DNA from: Actinoplanes sp. KI2
GTDB lineage: Bacteria; Actinomycetota; Actinomycetes; Mycobacteriales; Micromonosporaceae
Direction of reading: 5' to 3'
Assembly (NCBI RefSeq): GCF_025630775.1
Contig: NZ_JAOSZE010000004.1
Location: 186,001 to 250,000 of the forward strand
DNA length: 64,000 bases
The notes under the pieces were generated by a model. That model had not been told where the DNA came from. It saw only the letters and a list, made by a program, of their open reading frames with translations, and did not search any database. Below are positions 36,924 to 45,776 of this stretch, piece by piece. The stretch's first letter is position 1. Each line of letters begins with the position of its first letter. The position numbers and the translations under genes were made by a program.

Positions 36924-38090
36924 CTAGGACGCGAGTCGCCAGCGGCCGGCCCGTGCCACCAGCAGAGTCATCGCCTGCGGCATGAGCCCGGAGTGATTGG
37001 CCGGGGTCAGGCGGATCGGGCCGGAGATCCCGTCGATCTGCGAGGTCTCCAGAATTGCCCGGATCTGGTCGTGGTTGTTACCCACCCGGGTGACGGCCGC
37101 GGCGATCAGATCGACCGCGTCGGCCGCGAATGCGGCCACGCCGGAGTAATTGCCGTACCGCGAGATGTAGTCGCGGAACCATTCCTTGCGGGCCGCCTTG
37201 GCCGGGGTCGTCGCGATCACGTCGTCGATGGCCAGGATCTGGGTGAACACCATCGTGGCATCGTCCGTGGCCGCGGCCGATGCCTTCGGGATGAACATGT
37301 CGCTCGCGGCGGCCGCATCGAGATAGAGCGCGCCCTTGAACGCGGCGGCCTTGGCGCCGATGGCGGCGAGCGCGGCCTGGTCCGGCCCGGTCAGCACGAG
37401 CAGCGCGGCCGGCTTGGTGTCGGTGAGCGTGCCGACCGTCTGGCTGATGTCGGTGGCGGTGGGCTTGACCGAGCGGGCGAGGGTGATCGGGATGTGGGCC
37501 TTGGCGAGCTCGGCGGTCAGCACCTTCTCGCCGCCGCTGCCGTACAGGTCGTCGGTGTAGAGGACCGCGACGTTCGGCACCTTGGTCCGGCTCAGCTCGG
37601 CCACCAGGGTGGCCGAGCTGTCGGACGAGTTGGGGCCGAGCTTGAAGACGTACTGCCGGTCGGCAACCGGCTGGGCGACCTCGTCCGCGGCGGCCAGCGC
37701 GATGGTCGGGACCTTCTTCGTGCCGATCGTGCGGGCGGCCTCGACGACGCAGTCGTTGCACGAGCCCATCACCATCGCGGCCACCGTCGGGTCGTCGGCG
37801 AGCGCGCTGACGTTGCGTACCGAGGTGGCGGGGTCGGAGCGGTTGTCCTGGGTGCGCAGCACCAGCTTCTTGTCGCCCAGCCGGCCGGACGCGTTCTCCT
37901 GCTCGATCCGCAGTTGCAGGGCGCGGCCGTACGCGATGTCCACGGGGGACGAGTTGTCCAGGTCGGCGCCGATCACGATGGTGTTGCCGCCACCGTCCGA
38001 GCCCGCACCGTCCGAAGTGCAGCCGGTCAGCCCGGCGAGCAGTAGCGTCGAGGCCACGACGGATGCCGTGGCGAGGCGGGGGAGCCTCAC
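36924..38090 (-). CDS. Lipoprotein substrate-binding protein (branched-chain amino acid/urea type)
   Basis: 388 residues from the GTG at 38090, which has GAGGAGG at ideal distance; upstream in-frame readings to 38549 cross the divergent regulatory region. Signal peptide with lipobox LTGC, lipidated Cys at residue 24, then a Ser/Gly/Asp spacer. The mature part is a two-lobed type I periplasmic-binding fold: NTIVIGADLDNSSPVDIAYG, VRNVSALADDPTVAAMVMGS, VAVLYTDDLYGSGGEK. No permease or ATPase gene lies beside it, so it may be a sensor partner or serve distant transporter genes. It is divergent from the conservon. Confidence 0.85.
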   Translation of the reverse strand: MRLPRLATASVVASTLLLAGLTGCTSDGAGSDGGGNTIVIGADLDNSSPVDIAYGRALQLRIEQENASGRLGDKKLVLRTQDNRSDPATSVRNVSALADDPTVAAMVMGSCNDCVVEAARTIGTKKVPTIALAAADEVAQPVADRQYVFKLGPNSSDSSATLVAELSRTKVPNVAVLYTDDLYGSGGEKVLTAELAKAHIPITLARSVKPTATDISQTVGTLTDTKPAALLVLTGPDQAALAAIGAKAAAFKGALYLDAAAASDMFIPKASAAATDDATMVFTQILAIDDVIATTPAKAARKEWFRDYISRYGNYSGVAAFAADAVDLIAAAVTRVGNNHDQIRAILETSQIDGISGPIRLTPANHSGLMPQAMTLLVARAGRWRLAS

Positions 38091-38500
38091 TGCGGTGCCT
38101 CCTCGAGGGGCGGAAACGCGGTGCACCGGCGGCAAGAGCAACCGCCGCGGCGCGTCGATTCGGACAGCATGTCCGTCCGATCGCGACAAACCTTGCCAAC
38201 GGGAAGGCACCTGGTCAAGCTCGTGCGGATCAGCGTTCCGAGACAACCGTCTCATATATTGGTTGGAATCTTGACGTTGATCTGTAATCGGAAAATTACC
38301 GTGCGTATTCGCCCGGACATTCGTGCACGTCAACGCCTCAAGGCTGTCGAATGTGGAACTGAAAGTGTTGTTACTGAACGGACAACAAGTTTGTTTCCGG
38401 GCGGACTCAGACTTCCCAAACACCAACTGTCTCTGATGAAATCGCCGGGCTGCAGCCTCTGGCGCGCGAAGAGACACGGGGATGGCACGGAGGAGAAGTC
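38091..38500. promoter_or_regulatory. Divergent control region, lipoprotein and conservon
   Basis: 410 bases, clearly more AT-rich than the surroundings (for example around 38251-38310). It holds TTGACG at 38271-38276 without a good -10, the inverted repeat GTAAT/ATTAC at 38284-38299, and TGTTGT/ACAACA with a 10-bp spacer at 38366-38387. These are candidate operators. No gene is convincing here. Confidence 0.45.
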
Positions 38501-41410
38501 GTGAGCACCGGATCTTCGACCCAGGTGACACGCCGTGGTGTCTTCCCACGGCTGCGGGACGCGCGGATCCGGGCCAAGCTGGCTCTCATCCTGTTCGTTC
38601 CGCTGGCCGCCGTCATCGTGCTTGCGACCGCCCGCCTCGTTGATGTCAGTGGTCAGGCCACCTCGGCCGGCCAGGTGGAGAAACTGACCGAGCTCGGCAC
38701 CGACGTCTCCGATCTCACCCAGCTCCTGCACGGCGAACGGATGCAAGCTGCCGCGTACCTCGCCTCGGGAACCGGACCGTCCACAGCGTACGACGACGCG
38801 GTCAAGGCCACCGACAAGGCGGTCGCCTCCTACCGGACCCATCGGCAAGCCCTCGAAGACCCGCCGGTCGCGGTGCAGAGCCGCCTGGTCCAGATCGACG
38901 ACAACCTCACCACGCTGGACACCACCCGCAACGCGGTCAGCAAGCGGGACGGGATCAGCGTGGCCGAGGCCATGTCACGGTACGGGGTGGTGCTCACCGA
39001 CCTGCTCGGCTACGGCGACGCGGTCAGCCAGTTCGCCGGCGACGACAAGGTCGGCGACAGCCTGCGGGCGACCAGTGCGTTCGCCAAGGCCAAGTCGGGG
39101 GCCGCCGATCTCGAGGCGGACTCGTACTCGGCCCTGATCTCCGGGGACCTCAGCCCCGAGCAGCGGTCCTCGTTCATCGCGGCGCAGACCGGCCAGCAGG
39201 AAGGCCTGCTCACCTTCGCCTCGTTCGCCACACCCGAGCAGCAGGCCCTCGTGGACAACGTGGTCACCGGCGATGCGGTCAACCTCGCCGACGAGGTCTC
39301 GATCCAGCTCGGCCGCGGCGTGGCCGTGCCGGCCGTCGAGGTCACCAACGCCCTCGGCGCGGTCGTCGACCTGATGCGCTGGGCCGAGGTGCAGCTGGAG
39401 GGCAAGAACCTCGCGCTCGCCGCCGACCAGCGCAGTGCGGTGACCCGCCAGGCCGCGCTCGAGGCCACCCTCGTGCTGCTGGTGCTCGTCGTCGCGGTGG
39501 CGCTTGCGGTGATTCTGGCCCGGTCGCTCAACATGTCGCTGCGCCGCCTCCGGGAGGGCGCGCTCGCGGTGGCCAACCGCGACCTGCCGGACGCCGTCGC
39601 CCGGCTGCGCGACGCCCGCACCCTCGGCGAGAGCGGCGCCGAGGAGATCGTCGACCAGTTGCGCGACCCGATCCGGCTCACCAACCGCGACGAGATCGGC
39701 CAGGTCGCCCAGGCGTTCAACGTGGTTCACCGCGAAGCGGTCCGGATCGCGGCCGAGCAGGCCGCGCTGCGCACCACGGTCTCGGCGATGTTCCTCAACC
39801 TGGCCCGCCGCTCGCAGTCGCTGGTCGACCGCATGATCGGCGAGCTGGACAGCATCGAGCGCACCGAGGAGGACCCGAAGCGCCTGGCCCGGCTCTTCGA
39901 GCTCGACCACCTCGCCACCCGGATGCGCCGTAACGACGAGAACCTGCTGGTGCTGGCGGGCGCCGACTCCAGCGCGCCGCGTCGCGAGGACGCGCTGCTG
40001 GTCGACGCGCTGCGGGCCAGCCAGTCCGAGGTGGAGCTCTACAACCGCATCGAGTTCGGCACCGTCGACACCGACGTCGCGATCGCCGCGGTCGCCGTCA
40101 ACGACGTCGTCCGCCTGGTCGCCGAGCTGCTCGACAACGCCACCCGGTTCTCCCCGCCGACCACCACGGTGGTCGCCGACGGCCGGCGCATCCGCGACTA
40201 CGTGGTGATCCAGGTGGAGGACCGCGGCCTGGGCATGTCCGAGCAGCAGATGGACCAGCTGAACCGGCGGCTCGCCGAGACGCCCGACGTGGACGTGGCC
40301 GCGTTCCGGCTGATGGGTCTGGCCGTGGTCAGCCGGCTCGCCAGCCGGTACGGCATCCGGGTCGAGCTGCGCGCCAACATCGAGGGCGGCACCGTCGCCC
40401 AGGTGATCCTGCCGAACAGCATCGTGGTGCTCCCGCACCGCGGCGGCGGCGCGCTGCCCAGCCCGCCGCCCGCCCCGGAGCTCGGCGCGGCGCCCGGCGG
40501 ATGGGCGAGCTCGCGGGCCGCGACGGCCACCCTGCCGGCGATCTCCGCGTCCGAGCAGTGGCGGGACCCGTCGGCGCACCCGCAGCTGCCGGCCTTCCCC
40601 TCGCAGCGGCCACCGATGACCACACCGACGCCGGACCGGCCGCCGCTGCCCACCCGGGTGGCGAAGCCGATCACCGCGCAGACCACGCCGTCGATGAACG
40701 GCTTCACGCCCTCGCCGATGTCGCCGACCCCGCAGCCGGCTCAGCCGGACTCGGGCAGCTGGGGTGCCGCCCTGGCGGCCATGCCGCCGGTGCCGGCGCA
40801 ACCCGAGGTCGCGCCCGAGCCGGAGCGCACCGAGGCGCCGATCTTCGTACAGATGCAGCAGAGCTGGTTCCGGAACCATGACGCGGCGGCCACCGAGGAG
40901 TGGGGGATGCCGACCGCCGGGTACGCACCACCGCCCAACTCGGGTAAGTCGTCGGCCGTTACCTCCGCTCCTAAGCCGGCTGCTCCTGCTCCGGCTGCTC
41001 CTGCTCCGGCTGCTCCTGCTCCTGCTCCTGCTCCCGCTCCCGCTGCTCCGGTCCGGGAGACGGCCCCGTCGGTGCCCGCCGCGGAGACGAACGGACACAA
41101 CGGAGCCTCGGTGCCGAAGCCGCGACCGGCGGCGGAAGACCGGTGGCGGACGGCGGCCGACGACGGGTGGAAGCGGGCGATGGCGGCGGCCGCTCCGGTC
41201 GACGCCGGCACCACGCGGTCGGGTCTGCCCAAGCGCGTACCGCAGGCACAGCTGGTGCCCGGCGGCGTGCAGGCCGGCCCGCCCAACCAGAACCGTCGCA
41301 GCCCCGACGAGGTCCGCGGACTCCTGTCCGCGTACCACCGTGGTGTGCAACGAGGGCGGACGGACGGCACGGCCGAGAACGCCCTCCAGGCTAAGGAGAA
41401 CGACCAGTGA
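38501..41410 (+). CDS. Conservon sensor kinase-like protein (CvnA)
   Basis: 969 residues, GTG start with GGAGGAG. Membrane helix at ~27-47, extracytoplasmic sensor resembling the nitrate/nitrite-sensing (NIT) domain with LLHGERMQAAAYLASGTG, second helix ~322-344, HAMP, a helical segment with LFELDHLATRMRRNDEN, then a histidine-kinase-type ATPase domain (N box ELLDNATRFSPP near 536, G1 EDRGLGMSEQQ near 573). From ~650 on it is Pro/Ala-rich, including (PAPA)n. This is CvnA of the actinobacterial conservons, which signal through the three small proteins coded next to it. Overlaps cvnB by four bases. Confidence 0.92.
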   Translation: MSTGSSTQVTRRGVFPRLRDARIRAKLALILFVPLAAVIVLATARLVDVSGQATSAGQVEKLTELGTDVSDLTQLLHGERMQAAAYLASGTGPSTAYDDAVKATDKAVASYRTHRQALEDPPVAVQSRLVQIDDNLTTLDTTRNAVSKRDGISVAEAMSRYGVVLTDLLGYGDAVSQFAGDDKVGDSLRATSAFAKAKSGAADLEADSYSALISGDLSPEQRSSFIAAQTGQQEGLLTFASFATPEQQALVDNVVTGDAVNLADEVSIQLGRGVAVPAVEVTNALGAVVDLMRWAEVQLEGKNLALAADQRSAVTRQAALEATLVLLVLVVAVALAVILARSLNMSLRRLREGALAVANRDLPDAVARLRDARTLGESGAEEIVDQLRDPIRLTNRDEIGQVAQAFNVVHREAVRIAAEQAALRTTVSAMFLNLARRSQSLVDRMIGELDSIERTEEDPKRLARLFELDHLATRMRRNDENLLVLAGADSSAPRREDALLVDALRASQSEVELYNRIEFGTVDTDVAIAAVAVNDVVRLVAELLDNATRFSPPTTTVVADGRRIRDYVVIQVEDRGLGMSEQQMDQLNRRLAETPDVDVAAFRLMGLAVVSRLASRYGIRVELRANIEGGTVAQVILPNSIVVLPHRGGGALPSPPPAPELGAAPGGWASSRAATATLPAISASEQWRDPSAHPQLPAFPSQRPPMTTPTPDRPPLPTRVAKPITAQTTPSMNGFTPSPMSPTPQPAQPDSGSWGAALAAMPPVPAQPEVAPEPERTEAPIFVQMQQSWFRNHDAAATEEWGMPTAGYAPPPNSGKSSAVTSAPKPAAPAPAAPAPAAPAPAPAPAPAAPVRETAPSVPAAETNGHNGASVPKPRPAAEDRWRTAADDGWKRAMAAAAPVDAGTTRSGLPKRVPQAQLVPGGVQAGPPNQNRRSPDEVRGLLSAYHRGVQRGRTDGTAENALQAKENDQ
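40970..41052 (+). repeat. GCTCCT/GCTCCG repeat in the cvnA tail
   Basis: Short 6-bp units (GCTCCT, GCTCCG, GCTCCC) in tandem coding Pro-Ala repeats in the cytoplasmic tail. Confidence 0.8.
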
Positions 41411-41814
41411 CCAGGCCCTCGACCATGCACGACATGGGATGGCTGCTCAACAACTTCGCCAACAGCGTCGCGGGCATCGCGCACGTCGTGGCGGTGTCGG
41501 CCGACGGGCTGCTGCTGGCCTGCTCCCGCGACCTGCCGTCGGACCGGGCCGACCAGCTCGCCGCGATCGCGTCCGGCGTCGTGAGCCTCACCGAGGGCGC
41601 CTCCCGGATGTTCCACGCCGGCGCCGTCCAGCAGACGATCATCGAGATGGCGAGCGGCTACCTGTTCCTCATGTCCGTCAGCGACGGCTCGTCGATGGCC
41701 GTGCTCGCCGCCCGCAGCTGCGACGTCGGCCAGGTCGGCTACGAGATGGCGCTGCTCGTCGAGCGGGTCGGCGCCGCGCTCACCCCCGCCCCACGCGAGG
41801 CCGTGAATCATTAG
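41407..41814 (+). CDS. Conservon roadblock/LC7 protein (CvnB)
   Basis: 135 residues. Single roadblock/LC7 fold: MGWLLNNFANSVAGIAHVVA, SADGLLLACSRDLP, GYLFLMSVSDGSSMAVLAAR. In eukaryotes and Myxococcus MglB such proteins regulate small GTPases; here the partner is the GTPase two genes on. GTG start overlaps the cvnA stop. Confidence 0.94.
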   Translation: MTRPSTMHDMGWLLNNFANSVAGIAHVVAVSADGLLLACSRDLPSDRADQLAAIASGVVSLTEGASRMFHAGAVQQTIIEMASGYLFLMSVSDGSSMAVLAARSCDVGQVGYEMALLVERVGAALTPAPREAVNH

Positions 41815-41846
41815 CCGGCGGTCGGCGGAGAGGGGGTGATCGCGTC

Positions 41847-42209
41847 ATGGGGCAGCCACAGGACCCACGGGGCAACCTGGTTCGCCCGTACGCGGTCACT
41901 CGCGGACGGACCGAGCCACGCCGTGACATACCGATCGAGGCGGTCCTGGTAGCCAGCCAGGCAGCCGTGCAGGAGGCCCGGTTCGCCGGGCATGACAAGT
42001 ACCGCATCGCGGTGCTCTGCGAGACGAAGGCGCAGTCCCTGGCCGAGCTCTCCGCCCTCACCCGGCTGCCGCTGGGTGTCGCGCGGGTGCTGGTCGCGGA
42101 CATGGTGACCGACGGACTGCTGTCGTTGCACAGCGCCGCTCCCAAGAAGGGCTTCACGGAGCGGATGGATCTGCTGGAAAGGGTGTTGAGTGGACTTCGC
42201 AAGCTCTGA
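41847..42209 (+). CDS. Conservon DUF742 protein (CvnC)
   Basis: 120 residues, ATG at 41847 with GGAGAGGGGG upstream. DUF742 pattern: LVRPYAVTRGRTEP, IPIEAVL, LCETKAQSLAELSALTRLPL and GVARVLVADMVTDGLL, a winged-helix-like region. Overlaps the GTPase gene by 20 bases. Always the third conservon gene. Confidence 0.92.
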   Translation: MGQPQDPRGNLVRPYAVTRGRTEPRRDIPIEAVLVASQAAVQEARFAGHDKYRIAVLCETKAQSLAELSALTRLPLGVARVLVADMVTDGLLSLHSAAPKKGFTERMDLLERVLSGLRKL

Positions 42210-42810
42210 GCGAGCGGGGGCGCAGCCCAAGGAGATCACCTCCGCGAAGATCGTGGTTGCGGGCGGCTTCGGCGTCGGCAAGACGACGCTCGTCGGGTCG
42301 GTCTCCGAGATCGAGCCGCTGACCACCGAGGCCATCATGACCTCGGCCGGGCACGGCGTCGACGACGCGTCCAAGGTGCCCGGCAAGGAGACCACCACGG
42401 TGGCGATGGACTTCGGCCGTATCACGATGGCCGAGGACCTGATCCTCTACCTCTTCGGCACGCCCGGGCAGACCCGCTTCTGGTTCATGTGGGACGAGCT
42501 CATCCGGGGCGCGGTCGGCGCCGCGGTGCTGGTCGACACGCGGCGGATCGCGGACGCGTTCGCGCCGCTCGACTACTTCGAGAACCGGCATCTGCCGTAC
42601 ATCGTGGCCCTCAACTGCTTCGACGGAGCGCCGCGGTACGAGCCCGACGAGGTACGTGAGGCACTGGCCATCCCGCCGCACGTGCCGCTGGTGATGTGCG
42701 ACGCCCGGCATCGGGACTCGGTGAAGCAGGTGCTCGTGCATGTCGTCGAGCACGCGATGGCTACCCTGGTGGCCGAGCAGAGCGGCGGCTACCCGGCCGT
42801 CGTCGGGTAG
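42190..42810 (+). CDS. Conservon Ras-like GTPase (CvnD)
   Basis: 206 residues, GTG start. P-loop GGFGVGKTTLVG at ~25-36, G3 region LFGTPGQTRFWFMWDEL (DxxG replaced by GTPGQ as in this family), VLVDTRR; the G4 NKxD is replaced by ALNCFD. Small MglA-like GTPase, the output of the conservon. Its stop codon is the first part of a 16-bp tandem repeat array. Confidence 0.93.
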   Translation: MDFASSERAGAQPKEITSAKIVVAGGFGVGKTTLVGSVSEIEPLTTEAIMTSAGHGVDDASKVPGKETTTVAMDFGRITMAEDLILYLFGTPGQTRFWFMWDELIRGAVGAAVLVDTRRIADAFAPLDYFENRHLPYIVALNCFDGAPRYEPDEVREALAIPPHVPLVMCDARHRDSVKQVLVHVVEHAMATLVAEQSGGYPAVVG

Positions 42811-42950
42811 CGCGCCCGTCGGTTGGCGCGGTCGCCGGTTAGCGCGCTTGTTGCTTAGCGCGGTCGCCGGTTAGCGCGCTTGTCGGTTGGCGCGGTCGCG
42901 GGTTAGCGCGCTTGTTGCTTAGCGCGCTTGTTGCTTAGCGCGCTTGTCGG
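42807..42950 (+). repeat. 16-bp tandem array, nine units
   Basis: Nine contiguous 16-bp units, consensus TTAGCGCGCTTGTYGS, with a second form TTRGCGCGGTCGCSGG at units 2, 4 and 6 (starts 42823, 42855, 42887). The first unit (42807-42822) contains the cvnD stop codon TAG; the array ends five bases before the stop of the convergent nnaR-like gene. No spacers, so not CRISPR. Confidence 0.95.
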
Positions 42951-42954
42951 TTGG

Positions 42955-44100
42955 TTACGCGGGCAGGCGGTAGCCGCGCTTCACCACGGTCTGGACCACG
43001 CCGGGCGCTCGCAGCCCGGCGCGGAGCCGGGCCACCGCCATCTCCACCGCGTGCTCGTCGGCGCCGCGGGGGAGAGCGTGCAGCAGGGCCGCCCGGGAGA
43101 GCACCCGCCCGGGCGCGGCCGCCAGCGCGCGCAGCACGGCCATCGGGGCCGGGGCGAGCGGTCGCAGGTCGCCGTCGACGATCGCGGCGTGTCCCCGCAG
43201 GGTCAGCGAGTGACCGGCCACCTCCAGCGAGACCGCCCGTTTCGGCAGCTCCTCCACGATCGTGCGGACCAGGGCGCTGAGCCGGGCCCGGGCCGGCGCC
43301 ACGATCGGCACGCCGAGCCGGCGCAGCGGAGCCGCGGTGACCGGGCCCACGCAGGCCACCAGGACGTCGGTGCGCAGCGCCGCGACCAGATCCTCCCCGG
43401 CGGGCTCCCCGGCCCGCAGCAGCGCGTTGACGGCCGCGGCCGAGGTGAACGTCACGGCGTCGACCAGGTGACCGGCGATCAGATCGACCAGGCGGTGCAG
43501 CGGCGCCGGGTCGGTGGGCGGCGCCCACCGGTAGACCGGCACCTCGAGCACCCGGGCGCCGGCCGCCTCGAGCGCCTCGGTGTACTCGGGCTGGCTCTCC
43601 CCGTGCAGCTGCATCGCGACGGTGAGTCCGGCCACATCCCGGGCGGTGAGGTGGTCGACGACCTCCTCGTAGCTCTCGCCCTCGGGCGACCAGTGATCGT
43701 GCAGGCCGGCCGAGCGGATGGCGGCCCGGGCCTTGGGGCCACGACTGATCAGGTACGCCCGGGCGAGCACCGCCCGCAGCGGCTCCGCCAGGCCCCAGCC
43801 CTCGGCCGCCTCCAGCCAGCCGCGCAGGCCGATACCGGTGCTGACCAGCACGATGTCGGGCGGTGAGTCGAGGCAGGCTCGGGTGGCGGCGCGCAGCTCG
43901 GCGTCGTCGGCGATCGGGACGATGCGCAGCGCCGGCGCCAGCACCACCCGGGCGCCGCGGCTCTCCAGCAACCCGGCCAGCTCGTCCCGCCGGCGGTCGG
44001 CGGTGACGCCGACCGTGTAACCGGACAGGGCGGCGGTCGGCTCGGCCAGGGCGGCGGCCTTGATCACCGTCCGTCGCGGTCCCGGAGTCCGGTAGGTCAT
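42955..44100 (-). CDS. HemD-like/winged-helix regulator, NnaR-like
   Basis: 381 residues from the ATG at 44100, which overlaps the stop of the small upstream ORF. Residues ~25-260 form a uroporphyrinogen-III synthase (HemD) fold (GYTVGVTADRRRDELAGLLE, DAVTFTSAAAVNALLRA); residues ~275-380 form an OmpR-type winged helix (APAPMAVLRALAAAPGRVLS, VEMAVARLRAGLRAPGVVQT, VVKRGYRL). This fusion is the architecture of NnaR, the nitrite/nitrate assimilation activator of Streptomyces coelicolor. A heme biosynthesis role is less likely because no hem gene is nearby. Confidence 0.85.
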   Translation of the reverse strand: MTYRTPGPRRTVIKAAALAEPTAALSGYTVGVTADRRRDELAGLLESRGARVVLAPALRIVPIADDAELRAATRACLDSPPDIVLVSTGIGLRGWLEAAEGWGLAEPLRAVLARAYLISRGPKARAAIRSAGLHDHWSPEGESYEEVVDHLTARDVAGLTVAMQLHGESQPEYTEALEAAGARVLEVPVYRWAPPTDPAPLHRLVDLIAGHLVDAVTFTSAAAVNALLRAGEPAGEDLVAALRTDVLVACVGPVTAAPLRRLGVPIVAPARARLSALVRTIVEELPKRAVSLEVAGHSLTLRGHAAIVDGDLRPLAPAPMAVLRALAAAPGRVLSRAALLHALPRGADEHAVEMAVARLRAGLRAPGVVQTVVKRGYRLPA

Positions 44101-44339
44101 CCGGCGGGGGCTCCGATATCGAAGATCCCGGTATTCAGAAGTCGCGGCGTGGCCGGGCGGTCCACCGAAGGGCACGCTCGGAGCTCGCCGTCCTCAGCGT
44201 CGACCCGCTCCCATGTCACGCCTGCGATCTCCGCCGTACCTCCGTCCGGCGCACACCGCGACTCCTCTTCGCCGAACCGGCGTACCGGAACGGCGGTCAC
44301 CGTCAGGTCCGTCCTCAACCCTGACGGTGGCCCTCCCAT
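44097..44339 (-). CDS. Small ORF coupled to the NnaR-like gene
   Basis: 80 residues from the ATG at 44339 (or 73 from a TTG at 44318). Its stop TGA overlaps the ATG of the regulator (ATGA), the usual sign of coupling. The body reads like protein: DLTVTAVPVRRFGEEESRC, GTAEIAGVTWERVDAEDGEL, LLNTGIFDIGAPAG. No family recognised; two cysteines. Codon third positions are GC-rich for most of its length. A longer open frame reaches 44696 but crosses the rplM promoter. Confidence 0.5.
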   Translation of the reverse strand: MGGPPSGLRTDLTVTAVPVRRFGEEESRCAPDGGTAEIAGVTWERVDAEDGELRACPSVDRPATPRLLNTGIFDIGAPAG

Positions 44340-44710
44340 AGTGCGCTGTCGGGGCACGCCGAGGCTATGCCCTGCCGCCGTCCTCGACGGGTGCGCACCA
44401 TTGGCCATGACCGAAGCCTGCCGGTGGGGGATTTCGACGTGACGTCCCGTTTGTTTCGAACCTGCTAAGAGCTGAGGTCGGCAGTTCCGGATCCCGGGGT
44501 CGGGTGCGTCGGGGACGCGGAGTATGCTTGTTGCGCATATTGTTGGGGGTCCGGCAGGGCCGCCATCGTTTTGACCACGCGCCGCGCGGCCGGGTATTGT
44601 TGCCTGCTGTTGTGTGACAGCTGCGAGCGTCCCCACTCGGGTACGCTTGACGTTCGCGCTCGACGCGACCAGCGCGCGACCCCAGACCGACGACAAGACA
44701 AGGTAATTCT
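44340..44710 (+). promoter_or_regulatory. rplM promoter region
   Basis: 371 bases without a convincing gene. Besides the promoter at 44571-44600 there is TATGCT at 44523-44528 and TACGCT at 44642-44647, possible extra -10 boxes. An open frame on the plus strand (44149-44442) is the shadow of the small ORF. Confidence 0.5.
44571..44600 (+). promoter_or_regulatory. Promoter of rplM-rpsI
   Basis: TTGACC, 18 bp, TATTGT; start of transcription near 44607, about 100-nt leader. Confidence 0.7.
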
Positions 44711-45154
44711 GTGCGTACGTACAGCCCGAAGCCGGGTGAGATCGAGCGTCAGTGGCACATTATCGACGCTTCTGACGTCGTCCTGGGCCGCCTGGCTACC
44801 CACACCGCCAACCTTCTGCGTGGCAAGCACAAGCCGACCTTCGCGCCGCACGTCGACACCGGCGACTTCGTGGTGATCATCAACGCGGGCAAGGTGGCGC
44901 TCACCGGCAACAAGCGGCAGACCAAGGTGGCGTACCGCCACTCCGGTTACCCCGGCGGTCTCAAGCAGGTCGGGTACGAGGAGCTGCTGACCAAGCGCCC
45001 GGAGAAGGCGATCGAGCTCGCCGTGAAGGGCATGCTCCCGCACAACAAGCTCGCGCGGCAGATCATCAAGAAGCTCAAGGTCTACCCGGGCGCCGAGCAC
45101 CCGCACGCCGCTCAGCAGCCGAAGCCGTTCGAAATCACCCAGATCGCGCAGTGA
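44711..45154 (+). CDS. rplM: 50S ribosomal protein L13
   Basis: 147 residues, GTG start, ACAAGG upstream. Family segments: [40 protein letters not shown]. Always paired with rpsI, which follows 20 bases later. Confidence 0.98.
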   Translation: MRTYSPKPGEIERQWHIIDASDVVLGRLATHTANLLRGKHKPTFAPHVDTGDFVVIINAGKVALTGNKRQTKVAYRHSGYPGGLKQVGYEELLTKRPEKAIELAVKGMLPHNKLARQIIKKLKVYPGAEHPHAAQQPKPFEITQIAQ

Positions 45155-45174
45155 GCGCGGGAGAAGGCAGCAGC

Positions 45175-45672
45175 ATGTCCGACATCATCGAGCCCGAGGT
45201 CGTCGAGACCGTCGAGGAGCCCGCTGAGACGGTCGTCGTGGTCGAGACGCCCGCGCCGGCCCCGGTCCGCGCCCCGCGTCCCGGTGACCGTCCGATCCAG
45301 ACCGTCGGCCGCCGCAAGGAGGCCATCGTCCGGGTGCGCCTCGTCCCCGGCTCCGGCAAGATCGTCTGCAACGGCCGTGACCTGGAGAACTACTTCCCGA
45401 GCAAGGTGCACCAGCAGCTCATCCGCGAGCCGCTGACCACCGCCGAGAAGGCCGAGCAGTTCGACGTGATCGCGAACCTGCGCGGCGGCGGCATCACCGG
45501 CCAGGCCGGCGCTCTCCGCCTCGGCATCGCCCGCGCGCTGATCACCAGCGACCCGGACGATCGTCCCGCCCTCAAGAAGGCCGGCTTCCTCACCCGGGAC
45601 GCCCGGGTCAAGGAGAGCAAGAAGTACGGTCTCAAGAAGGCCCGTAAGGCTCCGCAGTACTCGAAGCGCTGA
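45175..45672 (+). CDS. rpsI: 30S ribosomal protein S9
   Basis: 165 residues from the ATG at 45175 with GGGAGAAGG upstream (a GTG 24 bases earlier overlaps rplM and is less likely). An acidic Glu/Val/Pro-rich extension of ~37 residues precedes the S9 fold ([20 protein letters not shown]). The C-terminal [12 protein letters not shown] reaches the P-site tRNA. Confidence 0.97.
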   Translation: MSDIIEPEVVETVEEPAETVVVVETPAPAPVRAPRPGDRPIQTVGRRKEAIVRVRLVPGSGKIVCNGRDLENYFPSKVHQQLIREPLTTAEKAEQFDVIANLRGGGITGQAGALRLGIARALITSDPDDRPALKKAGFLTRDARVKESKKYGLKKARKAPQYSKR

Positions 45673-45684
45673 TCATTTGCCAGG

Positions 45685-45738
45685 CGGCCGGGTTCGCCCC
45701 CTCCAAGTCGGGGGCGTGTCCGGCCGTTTTGCGTTTTC
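45685..45738 (+). terminator. Intrinsic terminator after rpsI
   Basis: CGGCCGG/CCGGCCG outer stem and CGCCCCC/GGGGGCG inner stem separated by a 3/3 internal loop, then TTTTGCGTTTT. Ends rplM-rpsI. Confidence 0.8.
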
Positions 45739-45776
45739 CTTGAAAGCGTTGGCGATTCTCTGAAAGGACGGCGCCG

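Noticed and set aside
42807..42950. CRISPR array
   Set aside because: Units are directly adjacent with no unique spacers and no cas genes nearby; the same holds for 51300-51509 and 62986-63234.
43000..44100. Genuine heme-pathway hemD
   Set aside because: The C-terminal winged helix and lack of hem neighbours favour an NnaR-type regulator.
44149..44442. 97-residue plus-strand ORF before rplM
   Set aside because: Ser/Thr/Arg-rich shadow of the minus-strand small ORF; no start signal.
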